In this document: piece after piece, positions 17,657-25,451 of the stretch
How positions within the stretch are numbered: the stretch's first letter is position 1
Layout of the letters: each line of letters opens with the position of its first letter
Origin: Gimesia sp.
GTDB lineage: Bacteria; Planctomycetota; Planctomycetia; Planctomycetales; Planctomycetaceae
DNA: 45,789 nucleotides
Direction: 5' to 3'
Assembly (NCBI GenBank): GCA_002706765.1
Contig: PAJV01000025.1
Coordinates: 31,011-76,799, forward strand
Notes under the pieces: model-generated
What the model was told of the DNA's origin: nothing
What the model saw: the letters and a program-made list of their open reading frames with translations, nothing else
Databases searched by the model: none
Position numbers and translations under genes: made by a program

Positions 17657-18127
17657 ATGAAATGTATCAAAATGATTTTTGCACTGGCTGTCGTAGCAGG
17701 AACCGTAGTCTGTGGGCAGAACCTGTTAGAGGCACAACAACTACAGGCCGATGGAAAGCTAAGTCAACGCGATCAGTTACGTATCAAGGCCCAGCAGATT
17801 TGTCCGGTCTCGGGACAGAAACTGGGTAATCATGGTCAGCCAATCAAAGTCAATGTCGGTAAAGAATCTGTTTACCTGTGTTGTAAAGGCTGCTTAAAAA
17901 GCAAGGTCGACCCTCAGCACTGGTCGACCATTCATGGCAATTTTGCAAAAGCACAGCACATGTGCCCGGTGATGAAAAAAGAGCTGCCACAGAAACCGAA
18001 ATGGACCATTGTAGACGGGCGGATAGTTTATGTCTGTTGCCCTCCTTGTACCAAAAAGATCGCTGCAGATCCGGAAACCTATCTGAGCAAGGTCGACGAA
18101 TTGTATGCCGCGACATTACGTAAGTGA
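17657..18127 (+). CDS. Exported protein with two YHS-like Cys-pair domains
   Basis: This 156-aa protein has a signal peptide (IFALAVVAGTVVCGQNLLEA). Two tandem modules follow: CPVSGQKLGNHGQPIKVNVG ... VYLCCKGC (about 55-82) and CPVMKKELPQKPKWTIVDG ... VYVCCPPC (about 100-136). Both have a single Cys, a short beta segment and a CCxxC cluster, as in the lipoprotein at 5197-5580 and the tail of the adaptor at 12138-14099. AAGGAG precedes the ATG. The gene sits 39 nt after the pump gene, so it is probably co-transcribed. I infer a soluble periplasmic metal-binding partner delivering ions to the adaptor; CusF plays that role in E. coli but is unrelated in sequence. Confidence 0.85.
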   Translation: MKCIKMIFALAVVAGTVVCGQNLLEAQQLQADGKLSQRDQLRIKAQQICPVSGQKLGNHGQPIKVNVGKESVYLCCKGCLKSKVDPQHWSTIHGNFAKAQHMCPVMKKELPQKPKWTIVDGRIVYVCCPPCTKKIAADPETYLSKVDELYAATLRK

Positions 18128-18185
18128 GAGAAGCAATCTTTGCAGGCTTAAGAATACGTTACTTATTTCAGGTCGACTCCTGAGT

Positions 18186-18239
18186 TGGAACACCTGAATG
18201 ATTGAATGTTGCGCTAACAAACGACGCTCAGGTGTTCCA
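18186..18239. terminator. Inverted repeat downstream of efflux operon (possible terminator or processing stem)
   Basis: TGGAACACCTGA at 18186-18197 is exactly complementary to TCAGGTGTTCCA at 18228-18239, giving a 12-bp stem with a 30-nt loop. It lies between the double YHS-like gene and the RsbU-like gene. There is no clean T-run right after it, so it may be a weak terminator, an mRNA-stabilising stem or a protein-binding site. Confidence 0.4.
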
Positions 18240-18334
18240 TGGATTCTTTTGTAAAAGCACATATAACAAATTCAACTTTTAGCATTTTTATTCTGCTGTC
18301 TAATTTCATCATCGAATGAAGAATATTTAACATC

Positions 18335-19879
18335 ATGTCAGCATTATTTACCAGAATAACTGCCATTAAGAATAAACCTCGAACGATCAGGTTTCAGTTA
18401 CTGCTGTCCGTTAATATCACACTCAGTATCGCACTAATTTGTCTCTTGATATTGCAATATCATAGGGAGATGCAAAATGCGACAGATCAAATGCGAACCG
18501 GCTTGAATGATGAATCTATTGCGATTCAGTCCGCCGTTTCACATTTGATACAAGATCATAGTCATGGTGACGTCCAGGGGTATATTGATAGAGTCTGCTC
18601 GGAGATGCGAAAGTCGGCTTCTCCCGGTCATCAAATCATAGTTAGCATGCATGGCACTTACCTGAAAGCTGGAAATTCTTCTCCTGAGAGCAGATCAATA
18701 TTATCTCAATACGATTTTTCAAAACCACAATCGATTCAATGGAACGAATTCAGTCAACACCAGCTTGTCGTCGGACATCAGTCTGGTGAAGAAGCAAGTG
18801 TATTTGTAATTGAAACATTAAAAAATGTGCGCCGTGCGATACGAAAGAAGGTTCTAATTCAGCTTGCCGTCCTGGGAATATTAGGATTGTTGGCTGCTGG
18901 CATCGTCAATTACGTGCTGTTAAAGATTGTGGGTAGGCCATTAAGTCAATTGTTGAAGACAGTCGAAAATATAACTTCCGGACAATTAGGGGCTGTCGCG
19001 CCTTCCTTTTCCAGTAGTGAAATGAATCAATTATCAACGGCCATCAACTCCATGAGTATGTCATTAAAAGAAAATGATCGCGACCGTCATCACCAGATGG
19101 AAAAGGCACGAAAGATACAGCAGTATCTACTACCCCACGGCGTTCAGATTCCGGGTCTTGAAACAGCACATATTTTTGAACCGGCGGACAGCGTAGCTGG
19201 AGATTATTACGATTTTTTACCATTATCGGATGGATCATGGTTAATTTGCATAGCTGATGTAAGTGGTCACGGTGTTCCAGCAGCGATGGGAGCAGCAATG
19301 TTGAAATCACTACTATTAGCAGCTTCAGAAAAATCCCCCTTCGATCTGATCCGGATAATGAAAGAAGTCAATCGCCAGTTTGCGGCAACGATCCTACCAG
19401 GCAATTTTGCTTCGATGTTTCTTGCACGATGGAAACCTGAGTCGCGTGCTTTCTCATGGGTCAGTGCAGGTCATCTTCCTGGGATTCTGATAAGAGATTC
19501 CGGATCACTCGACTCTCTTAAAAGCACGGGGTTATTACTTGGACTAGATGCAAATGCTGATTGGGATCAAGTAGACACTTTTTTTTCCCCGGGTGATCGG
19601 ATTTTACTCTTCAGCGATGGCGTGACAGAATCTGCCAACTCTCAAGGCGGACTTTTCGGGTTAGCACGATTAACATCCTGGTTCTCTCTAGTAAATGAGA
19701 GGCCACTCATTATCGCTATCATGAAAATCAATGAAGTGATAGCTGAGTGGCGTTGTAATTCTTCACCGAATGATGACCTGACATTGTTGGCGCTAAAATG
19801 TGAATCGGTTCCCTATCTGAAAAATTCTGAACATCAGGCATCCACAGTTTACGAGGAAGTTCAGACTGTCTCTCAGTAA
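18335..19879 (+). CDS. Membrane sensor serine phosphatase, HAMP-SpoIIE/RsbU (PP2C) type
   Basis: This 514-aa signalling protein has a first membrane helix (LLLSVNITLSIALICLLILQ), an extracytoplasmic domain of about 120 residues, a second helix (LAVLGILGLLAAGIVNYVLL) and a HAMP linker (GRPLSQLLKTVENITSGQLG). The C-terminal SpoIIE-type PP2C phosphatase domain carries EPADSVAGDYYDF, IADVSGHGVPAAM, SAGHLPGIL, LLFSDGVTESAN and NDDLTLLALK, the conserved Asp/Gly metal-binding positions. Such enzymes dephosphorylate STAS-domain anti-anti-sigma proteins. No partner STAS or kinase gene is adjacent. Its position between RND pump and TolC genes suggests that it senses periplasmic conditions linked to metal stress. 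Confidence 0.92.
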   Translation: MSALFTRITAIKNKPRTIRFQLLLSVNITLSIALICLLILQYHREMQNATDQMRTGLNDESIAIQSAVSHLIQDHSHGDVQGYIDRVCSEMRKSASPGHQIIVSMHGTYLKAGNSSPESRSILSQYDFSKPQSIQWNEFSQHQLVVGHQSGEEASVFVIETLKNVRRAIRKKVLIQLAVLGILGLLAAGIVNYVLLKIVGRPLSQLLKTVENITSGQLGAVAPSFSSSEMNQLSTAINSMSMSLKENDRDRHHQMEKARKIQQYLLPHGVQIPGLETAHIFEPADSVAGDYYDFLPLSDGSWLICIADVSGHGVPAAMGAAMLKSLLLAASEKSPFDLIRIMKEVNRQFAATILPGNFASMFLARWKPESRAFSWVSAGHLPGILIRDSGSLDSLKSTGLLLGLDANADWDQVDTFFSPGDRILLFSDGVTESANSQGGLFGLARLTSWFSLVNERPLIIAIMKINEVIAEWRCNSSPNDDLTLLALKCESVPYLKNSEHQASTVYEEVQTVSQ

Positions 19880-20030
19880 ACAGAACCAGACATTACCTAA
19901 TCCGAAATATCGTTACGTGCGAATCCGGTTCACTCAAGATTTAGTAGTAATCTCTGTTTCGATCAAATCAATTTTACCGATGACAACTAATATGTGTCGT
20001 CATCGATCATAACACGGGGGGAGGCCAAGG

Positions 20031-21455
20031 ATGGCCATGAGGTATACAGTTCATTTTTTAAGCTTGTTTCTACTATTGAACGGTTGTAAATCTGCGCAGC
20101 AGATCCACGACCCCGGTTATGCTCAAGTTTCCCAGGCTGTTCATCAAGCCGCATACTCGCCGACTCAAGAGACAGTCAACCCAGTCGCCGCTGATCTGGA
20201 GGGCCCCCATTCGGTTGAAGAATATATTCAGTACGCATTATCTCAAAACCCGGATATCCAGGCTGCCCGAAAACGTGTCGAAGCCAATGCTTATCAAGTC
20301 CCTGTCGCTTCAAGCTTGCAAGACCCAAATCTGGGGATGACGTTTTATCCTGAACAGGTCCAGACCGCATCTGGCCCCCAGGAATTTGCCTTGAATATAT
20401 CCCAGAAGTTCCCAGCTCGAGGGAAACTGAATGCACAGGGAGAACTGGCTGAATCACAGACAAACGAGACAAGAGCCCAACTGGCAGCAGTCGAACTAGC
20501 CACAGTCGCTAAAGTAAAACGAGCCTATTACGAACTCTATTTTATTCAGCAGACTATTAATGTAACTGAGGCAGATAAACAATTATTAGTCGAGATTCGT
20601 GACGTAGCTAACGTACGTTACAAGACAGGAAAAGTCAGTCAGCAGGACTTGTTGCGTGCTGAACTGGAAATCTCGAATGTCGAAAATGAATTGATTCGTC
20701 TGGAACAAAAGCTAGTGAGTGGTCAGGCAAAACTTGCTCGTTTGTTGCATATTTCACCTCAGACAAAATTACTGGCACTCGAACATATCGAACCGGGATC
20801 TCTACCTGCCGACTTAGACTGGCTGCAACGTCAGGCAATAGCCTCTCGTCCTGAGTTGCATGCACAATTAGCAACACTCGAAAAAGACAGGCAAGCTCTA
20901 AACTTGGCGCGCCTTGCGTATAAACCGGATGTCACTTTGGGGGCCACCTGGATCGATGTCGGATCTACCGGTGTCAGTCCTGTTGCCAACGGAAACGATT
21001 CATTTTTAATCACGGCAGGAATTAACCTGCCGGTTTACAGAAAAAAGTTGGATTCAGCAGTTCGCTCCGCAGAGGCAAAAGCAGTATCAACGGCCCGAAC
21101 TTATGATTCATTGAAAGACGAAACACTTGAAGAAGTCGCGGACCTATTTGCTCAAGCCAAAAGCCAGCAGGATCTGTTAACTCTGTTCAGTGAAGATATT
21201 CTCCCCAAAGCCCGCCAGACACTGGAAGTCTCCAGCCAGGCCTATAACACCGGAGAAGTCGACTTTTTACAGTTGGTGGATAACTGGAGAGAATTGCTGC
21301 GGTTTGAGGTGAGTTACCTGAGGCTCGAAGCTTCATTAGGACAATCGCTGGCAGAATTAGAACGAGTCATTGGTGGAATTGATACCCAGGCTTTGCAACC
21401 CATACCGGCAGCACCTGAAGCTTTAGATAATTTACCTTTACCTGTAGAACCATAA
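20031..21455 (+). CDS. TolC/CusC-family outer-membrane efflux lipoprotein
   Basis: This 474-aa outer-membrane channel protein has a signal peptide ending in a lipobox (LLLNGC). Two repeats of helices and strands typical of the outer-membrane efflux protein family follow (SVEEYIQYALSQNPDIQAAR, VKRAYYELYFIQQTINVTEA, KTGKVSQQDLLRAELEISN). The second repeat contains YKPDVTLGATW and YNTGEVDFLQLVDNWREL. GGGGGAGG precedes the start. It most likely completes the tripartite complex with the adaptor and pump at 12-17.6 kb, with a phosphatase gene inserted between. The product is full length for the family. Confidence 0.92.
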   Translation: MAMRYTVHFLSLFLLLNGCKSAQQIHDPGYAQVSQAVHQAAYSPTQETVNPVAADLEGPHSVEEYIQYALSQNPDIQAARKRVEANAYQVPVASSLQDPNLGMTFYPEQVQTASGPQEFALNISQKFPARGKLNAQGELAESQTNETRAQLAAVELATVAKVKRAYYELYFIQQTINVTEADKQLLVEIRDVANVRYKTGKVSQQDLLRAELEISNVENELIRLEQKLVSGQAKLARLLHISPQTKLLALEHIEPGSLPADLDWLQRQAIASRPELHAQLATLEKDRQALNLARLAYKPDVTLGATWIDVGSTGVSPVANGNDSFLITAGINLPVYRKKLDSAVRSAEAKAVSTARTYDSLKDETLEEVADLFAQAKSQQDLLTLFSEDILPKARQTLEVSSQAYNTGEVDFLQLVDNWRELLRFEVSYLRLEASLGQSLAELERVIGGIDTQALQPIPAAPEALDNLPLPVEP

Positions 21456-21511
21456 TAGACAAGTTTTTACTGCAATCGAAATATACGAGGTTGCTATTGA
21501 AGGAGCTTAAG

Positions 21512-21766
21512 ATGGATAACGCTCAAAAGTGGATGCGCTGGTTCGCAACGCTGGGAGCGATCATGATGACAGGTTGCGCCTCGACTTACCACAGCTATTC
21601 TAATTGTGAGATCGACTGCCAGTACTGTGATCCTCCTCCACTAACCTATACCTGCTACGACAATTGTGTATGTCATTCCAGACAAGTCTCAGGCTACTTA
21701 GAGAGCCTGCCGCATCAGTATGAATCAGCGGATCATGGGAACGACAATGACGAACCAAGCAATTGA
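21512..21766 (+). CDS. Small Cys-rich lipoprotein
   Basis: This protein of about 84 aa has a signal peptide ending in a lipobox (MMTGC). A short stretch rich in Cys and Tyr follows (CEIDCQYCDPPP, YTCYDNCVCHS), then an acidic tail. ATG 21512 is preferred over an upstream in-frame ATG because GAAGGAG lies close before it. It follows the TolC gene by 56 nt and overlaps the next reading frame. I recognise no family. Seven cysteines in a small surface lipoprotein next to efflux genes suggests metal binding at the membrane. Confidence 0.65.
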   Translation: MDNAQKWMRWFATLGAIMMTGCASTYHSYSNCEIDCQYCDPPPLTYTCYDNCVCHSRQVSGYLESLPHQYESADHGNDNDEPSN

Positions 21767-22082
21767 CCGGGAAGTACACTATCGATTTGGTAAGTTCTCA
21801 TATTTACTTTGCTCTATACTGACATTACTGATAGGAACAGCCTTTACAGGTAGCAGTAGAGTCTCTGTGATTTTCTTCTGCCTGTTGTTTTCAGCGGTCC
21901 TGCTGACAGCAGTTATCTCAATTTGTCAGCGTCACAAGACATTAGGCATTGGTCTGACGATCGTATTCCTGATGCTGGCTATGAATGTCAGCAGTTTTCT
22001 TTTTCACAGTGATTCCCTAACGATCCTCCATAACATTTTGGTGATCATTTTCCTGGCGTTTGTCTTCTACCATGTGACCTAG
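21747..22082 (+). pseudogene. Membrane protein resembling the N-terminus of a two-TM potassium channel, cut by an IS
   Basis: The reading frame encodes four hydrophobic segments (YLLCSILTLLIGTAFTG, VSVIFFCLLFSAVLLTAVIS, LGIGLTIVFLMLAMNVSSF, ILHNILVIIFLAFVFYHV). This pattern is like the N-terminal domain of bacterial ion-channel-like proteins. The IS begins at 22075, so the last codons and the TAG stop come from the IS end, and the pore-forming C-terminal part is absent. The start at 21747 is preferred because GGGAA lies 5 nt before it. The potassium-channel assignment is from general pattern only; the truncation is direct. Confidence 0.55.
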
Positions 22083-22152
22083 CCCCCTTAACCGAGTCCA
22101 CCTGAAATGTGGTATTATTTCAATTTTGGACATAGTTTAGGGAGTATGAAAG

Positions 22153-22431
22153 ATGCCGAGAAAACGATTTACTGTTGAGCAGATTATTCAGAAGCTTCGT
22201 GAAGCGGAGGTCGAACTGGCTCGTGGCAAGACGATTGGCCTGGTCTGCAAACAACTTGGAATCACCGATCAGACTTATTACCGCTGGCGTAAGGAATACG
22301 GTGGAATCCGTACCGACCAGGCCAAACGACTCAAAGACCTGGAAAAGGAAAATGCACGCTTAAAGCGGCTACTGGCAGATGCGGAACTGGATAAGGCGAT
22401 CTTGAAGGAAGCCGCCTCGGGAAACTATTGA
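22153..22431 (+). CDS. IS3-family transposase OrfA (HTH protein)
   Basis: This 92-aa protein has a helix-turn-helix region (RFTVEQIIQKLREAEVELAR ... LVCKQLGITDQTYYRWRKEY). A leucine-zipper-like coiled coil (RLKDLEKENARLKRLLADAE) and the typical end ELDKAILKEAA follow. OrfA binds the IS ends. The frame ends at TGA 22429-22431, where OrfB continues in the -1 frame, so a fused OrfAB may be made by frameshifting. The intact frame here contrasts with the second copy, which has an in-frame stop. Confidence 0.92.
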   Translation: MPRKRFTVEQIIQKLREAEVELARGKTIGLVCKQLGITDQTYYRWRKEYGGIRTDQAKRLKDLEKENARLKRLLADAELDKAILKEAASGNY

Positions 22432-23333
22432 GCCCGGTCAAGCGATGTCAGGCTGTGACTTACGTTCGTAATACTTTGGGACCTGAGATCGTTTCTGAAC
22501 GCCGGGCCTGCCGCGTGCTGGGGCAACCTCGTTCCACTCAACGACGGGAGCCTTATCTGCCAGATGATGAACCACGCCTGGTGAAACGAATGATTGAACT
22601 GGCAACACAGTATGGCCGTTATGGATATCGGACAATCTGGGGGATGCTTCTTCTGGAAGGCTGGAAAGTGAATCACAAACGAATTGAACGACTCTGGAGA
22701 CGGGAAGGACTGAAAGTCCCAAAGAAACAGCCCAAACGGAGACGACTGTGGTTGAATGATGGTTCCTGTGTTCGACTGCGTCCCGGTTACAAAGACCATG
22801 TCTGGAGCTATGACTTCGTGCAGGACCGGACATCTGATGGCAGGAGTTTTCGGATGCTGGTGATCATGGATGAATACAGTCGAGAGTGCCTGTCGATTGA
22901 TGTCGCTCGCAGACTCAACAGTGAAGACGTCCTGGAGCGACTCAGCGACCTGTTCATTCAGCGTGGGACCCCGAATTACATTCGCAGTGACAACGGAGCC
23001 GAGTTCACGGCAAAGAAAGTGCGGAAGTGGCTTGAACGCGTGGATGTGAAGACCCTGTTTATTGAACCGGGAAGTCCGTGGGAGAATGGATATGTAGAAT
23101 CATTCAATGGAACCTTGCGGGATCAGCTGTTGAATGGCGAAATCTTTGACACACTGCTGGAGGCAAAAGTGTTGATCGAACGCTGGAGAAGGGAATACAA
23201 TACGATCAGGCCGCATAGTTCGCTGGGCTATCTACCACCTGCCCCGGAGGCAATCGCCCCTTGTTTGCCAGCTTCCGCTACGCTACAGCTGGCAAACAAG
23301 GATACTGATAACCACTTAGGAACTGTAACATAA
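22428..23333 (+). CDS. IS3-family transposase OrfB (DDE integrase domain)
   Basis: This 301-aa integrase-type transposase has an N-terminal HTH_21-like part (GRYGYRTIWGMLLLEGWKVN, RIERLWRREGLKVPKKQ). The rve core follows with the catalytic DDE residues in YDFV, RSDNGAEF and NGYVESFNG, then the conserved IRPHSSLGYLPP. It starts at TTG 22428, overlapping the OrfA stop by 4 nt in the -1 frame. The last ~30 codons cover a 15-bp perfect hairpin, so the C-terminal tail is probably not functional protein sequence. Confidence 0.92.
   Translation: MSPVKRCQAVTYVRNTLGPEIVSERRACRVLGQPRSTQRREPYLPDDEPRLVKRMIELATQYGRYGYRTIWGMLLLEGWKVNHKRIERLWRREGLKVPKKQPKRRRLWLNDGSCVRLRPGYKDHVWSYDFVQDRTSDGRSFRMLVIMDEYSRECLSIDVARRLNSEDVLERLSDLFIQRGTPNYIRSDNGAEFTAKKVRKWLERVDVKTLFIEPGSPWENGYVESFNGTLRDQLLNGEIFDTLLEAKVLIERWRREYNTIRPHSSLGYLPPAPEAIAPCLPASATLQLANKDTDNHLGTVT
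23259..23301. repeat. 15-bp perfect hairpin inside the transposase tail
   Basis: CCTTGTTTGCCAGCT at 23259-23273 is exactly complementary to AGCTGGCAAACAAGG at 23287-23301, with a 13-nt loop. It ends about 60 bases before the IS right end. A comparable inverted repeat occupies the same place in the other IS copy. Confidence 0.75.
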
Positions 23334-23363
23334 CAACTGGTACCGTTCGTGGGGGCAGGTCAG

Positions 23364-23801
23364 ATGCTGCTGACCCAGTCAGTTGCCTTCGGCCACTCTC
23401 ATGGAAGCAACCTGCCTGCAGGGCATGATTTACGCGCGCATATTCATCTGAATAAATCATCCATTGATGACTCTCACGGCCACGTTCATCACTATGAGGC
23501 TGATAAACACAGCCACCAGGATGACCACCATAAGAGCTCTGAAAATCAGGGCTTTCCACAGTTTACTAGTTCATCTGATCACGATTCCTCTGCGATCTAT
23601 CTTAATAGTATTGATGTGATCTCAGGTACGCGTTCAACTCTTAAGACGGAAATCAAAGTCCTGTTTCAATGGGACATCATCGGATGCAATTCATCTTTTG
23701 AATTTCCGCAACTCACAGAAACCGAACGATCGGTATTTGACTGCGCGCCCCCTGATTCTGGTTCCCCGCTCTTTGTCCGCCACCATGCTTATTTAATATA
23801 A
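23364..23801 (+). pseudogene. His-rich exported protein, N-terminus removed by IS insertion
   Basis: The frame begins 2 nt after the IS end and reads MLLTQSVAFGHSHGSNLPAG, the tail of a signal peptide plus a mature start. A His/Asp-rich segment follows (HDLRAHIHLNKSS, SHGHVHHYEADKHSHQDDHH), and the end is SPLFVRHHAYLI. The charged beginning of the signal peptide is missing, as expected if the IS cut it off. The histidines suggest metal (Zn/Ni/Co/Cu) binding. I do not know the family. ATG 23364 could still start translation, but export would probably fail. Confidence 0.5.
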
Positions 23802-24005
23802 GCATAGAACTCTTCGCAGACAGTATCACAAAATTAGGTTGGTACGTCCTGCTCTCTGCTTTTGGCGTTGACTAATTTCGCGATTCTTCTCAGGACAAAT
23901 CCTGAATGATTTGCGGAGAATTCTGTCGATTCGACCCTTTGTTTATGGTCGGACTATCTCTCTGTTCATTTTTTCAAATCTTCGCATGATGCGAAGGAGG
24001 TCTTT

Positions 24006-25451
24006 ATGCGCCCGTTACTTACTGCGGTTCTGCTTGGGATTGGTCTGTTCACGGAAAGTTGTGCCAGCTCCTCATATTCGACTGGTAAAGCAATGATTTC
24101 TGACGCGACTTCCGAACGGGAAATTCCCCAGGAAGCAACCATTCATCAGGTCAGACATATCAACCCTGATTTGAAGAACCCAAACGATGAATTAGTACAA
24201 ATCAACCTCACAGACACATCATCTCAGGTCAGCAAACCAACGGAGACACAAACGCTTGGTCTTCCAGAGTTGATTGACCTGACTCTTGATAGTAATCCTC
24301 GTCTGGCAGAGGTATCCTGGGCAATCGAAACAGCTCGAGGCCGGGCTATTCAGGCTGGATTGTATCCGAACCCGACTGTGAGCGTGACAGGTAATGAGAT
24401 CAGTGACCGGACCGGTCCAGGGGGGATTTGGACGGCGTATGCGGGCCAGGAATTTGTCACAGCCAACAAACTGGATTTGGATCAGGCAGCCGCACTCAAA
24501 AGGGTGGATCAGGCCTCGCTCAACTTGATGACGGAACGCTTTCAGGTCTTTACGAAAGTACGGCAAGCGTACTTCGAAGCCTTAACTCTTCAAAAACGGT
24601 CAGATATCCTTTCGAACCTGGTAAAGCTTGCAGAGCAATCGGTCAATAATTCAAAAGCTCTGGTTAAAGCTAAAGAAGCAGCCGAGCTGGATGTCATACA
24701 ACTCGAAGTTGATTTGGAACGTTATCGTGCAGACCTGGATGCGACGAGAAAGGCGTTGCCAGGGGCGTATCGAAAACTGGCTGCCAGTGTTGGTATTCAG
24801 GACATGCCTATTAAGCATCTTTCAGGTGAACTCGATCTTGCTCTAGAGGATTATAATCTGGATCAGGTCAGCACTTACGTGCTCAGTATCCACCCTGAAA
24901 TCAGATCAGCACAAATTGGAGTTGAGCATGCCCGCTTGATCTTGCAACGAGCCAAGGTGGAACCAATCCCCAATATTACTGTGGGTACGGGATACACTCG
25001 CCAGAGCCAGAACCGGTCCGATGACTGGGACATCGGTTTTAGTGTTCCTCTCCCGCTTTGGAACAAAAATCAGGGAAACATATTGTCTGCCGAAACAAAT
25101 ATCAATGTGGCAATGAACCAAACGGAGCGTGTACAGAATGAACTGATGGATCAACTTGCGATCGCTTATTCAGCTTATGCTTCCGCACGGGAACGGGCTG
25201 AACGTTACCAGGTTTCAATCTTGCCGAAGGCTCAACGAACTTATGAACTTTCAATGGTAGCATACCAGGGAGGACAGTTTGAGTACCTACGTGTACTGGA
25301 AGCACAACGATCTGTAGCTGAAGCCAATCTGGAATTGATTCGCTCCATGAGCGAGATGTGGCTGGCTGCCAGCGAAATTGCAGGACTGATGCTGGAAGAT
25401 CAGTGGCCTTTAGCTCCTGTCCCTCCCTTACCTGAAAAGGAACAATCATGA
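24006..25451 (+). CDS. TolC/CzcC-family outer-membrane efflux protein
   Basis: This 481-aa protein is the outer-membrane channel of the third efflux system. It has an N-terminal signal with a possible lipobox (LFTESC), then the two repeats of the family (LPELIDLTLDSNPRLAEVSW, FTKVRQAYFEALTLQKRSDI, KAKEAAELDVIQLEVDLERY). Further motifs are IPNITVGTGYTRQSQ, FSVPLPLWNKNQGNI and YQGGQFEYLRVLEAQRS. AAGGAGG lies 7 nt before the start. The stop overlaps the adaptor start by 4 nt, so the genes are coupled as in CzcCBA operons. Length and motifs are normal for the family. Confidence 0.93.
   Translation: MRPLLTAVLLGIGLFTESCASSSYSTGKAMISDATSEREIPQEATIHQVRHINPDLKNPNDELVQINLTDTSSQVSKPTETQTLGLPELIDLTLDSNPRLAEVSWAIETARGRAIQAGLYPNPTVSVTGNEISDRTGPGGIWTAYAGQEFVTANKLDLDQAAALKRVDQASLNLMTERFQVFTKVRQAYFEALTLQKRSDILSNLVKLAEQSVNNSKALVKAKEAAELDVIQLEVDLERYRADLDATRKALPGAYRKLAASVGIQDMPIKHLSGELDLALEDYNLDQVSTYVLSIHPEIRSAQIGVEHARLILQRAKVEPIPNITVGTGYTRQSQNRSDDWDIGFSVPLPLWNKNQGNILSAETNINVAMNQTERVQNELMDQLAIAYSAYASARERAERYQVSILPKAQRTYELSMVAYQGGQFEYLRVLEAQRSVAEANLELIRSMSEMWLAASEIAGLMLEDQWPLAPVPPLPEKEQS

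Larger units (their letters stand above)
22075..23362 (+). mobile_element. IS3-family insertion sequence, copy 1 (about 1.29 kb)
   Basis: Two overlapping ORFs (OrfA HTH, OrfB DDE transposase) lie between imperfect terminal inverted repeats. The left end reads TGACCTAGCCCCCTTAACCG and the right end, on the minus strand, reads TGACCTGCCCCCACGAACGG. The flanks CATG (left) and GATG (right) match at 3 of 4 bases, so a target duplication is not certain. A related but decayed copy is at 31984-33254. The element separates a truncated membrane-protein gene on the left from a gene lacking its N-terminus on the right. Confidence 0.85.

Noticed and set aside
22072-23366. A clear target-site duplication around IS copy 1.
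   Set aside because: Flanking CATG and GATG match at only three of four bases, so the duplication is not certain.
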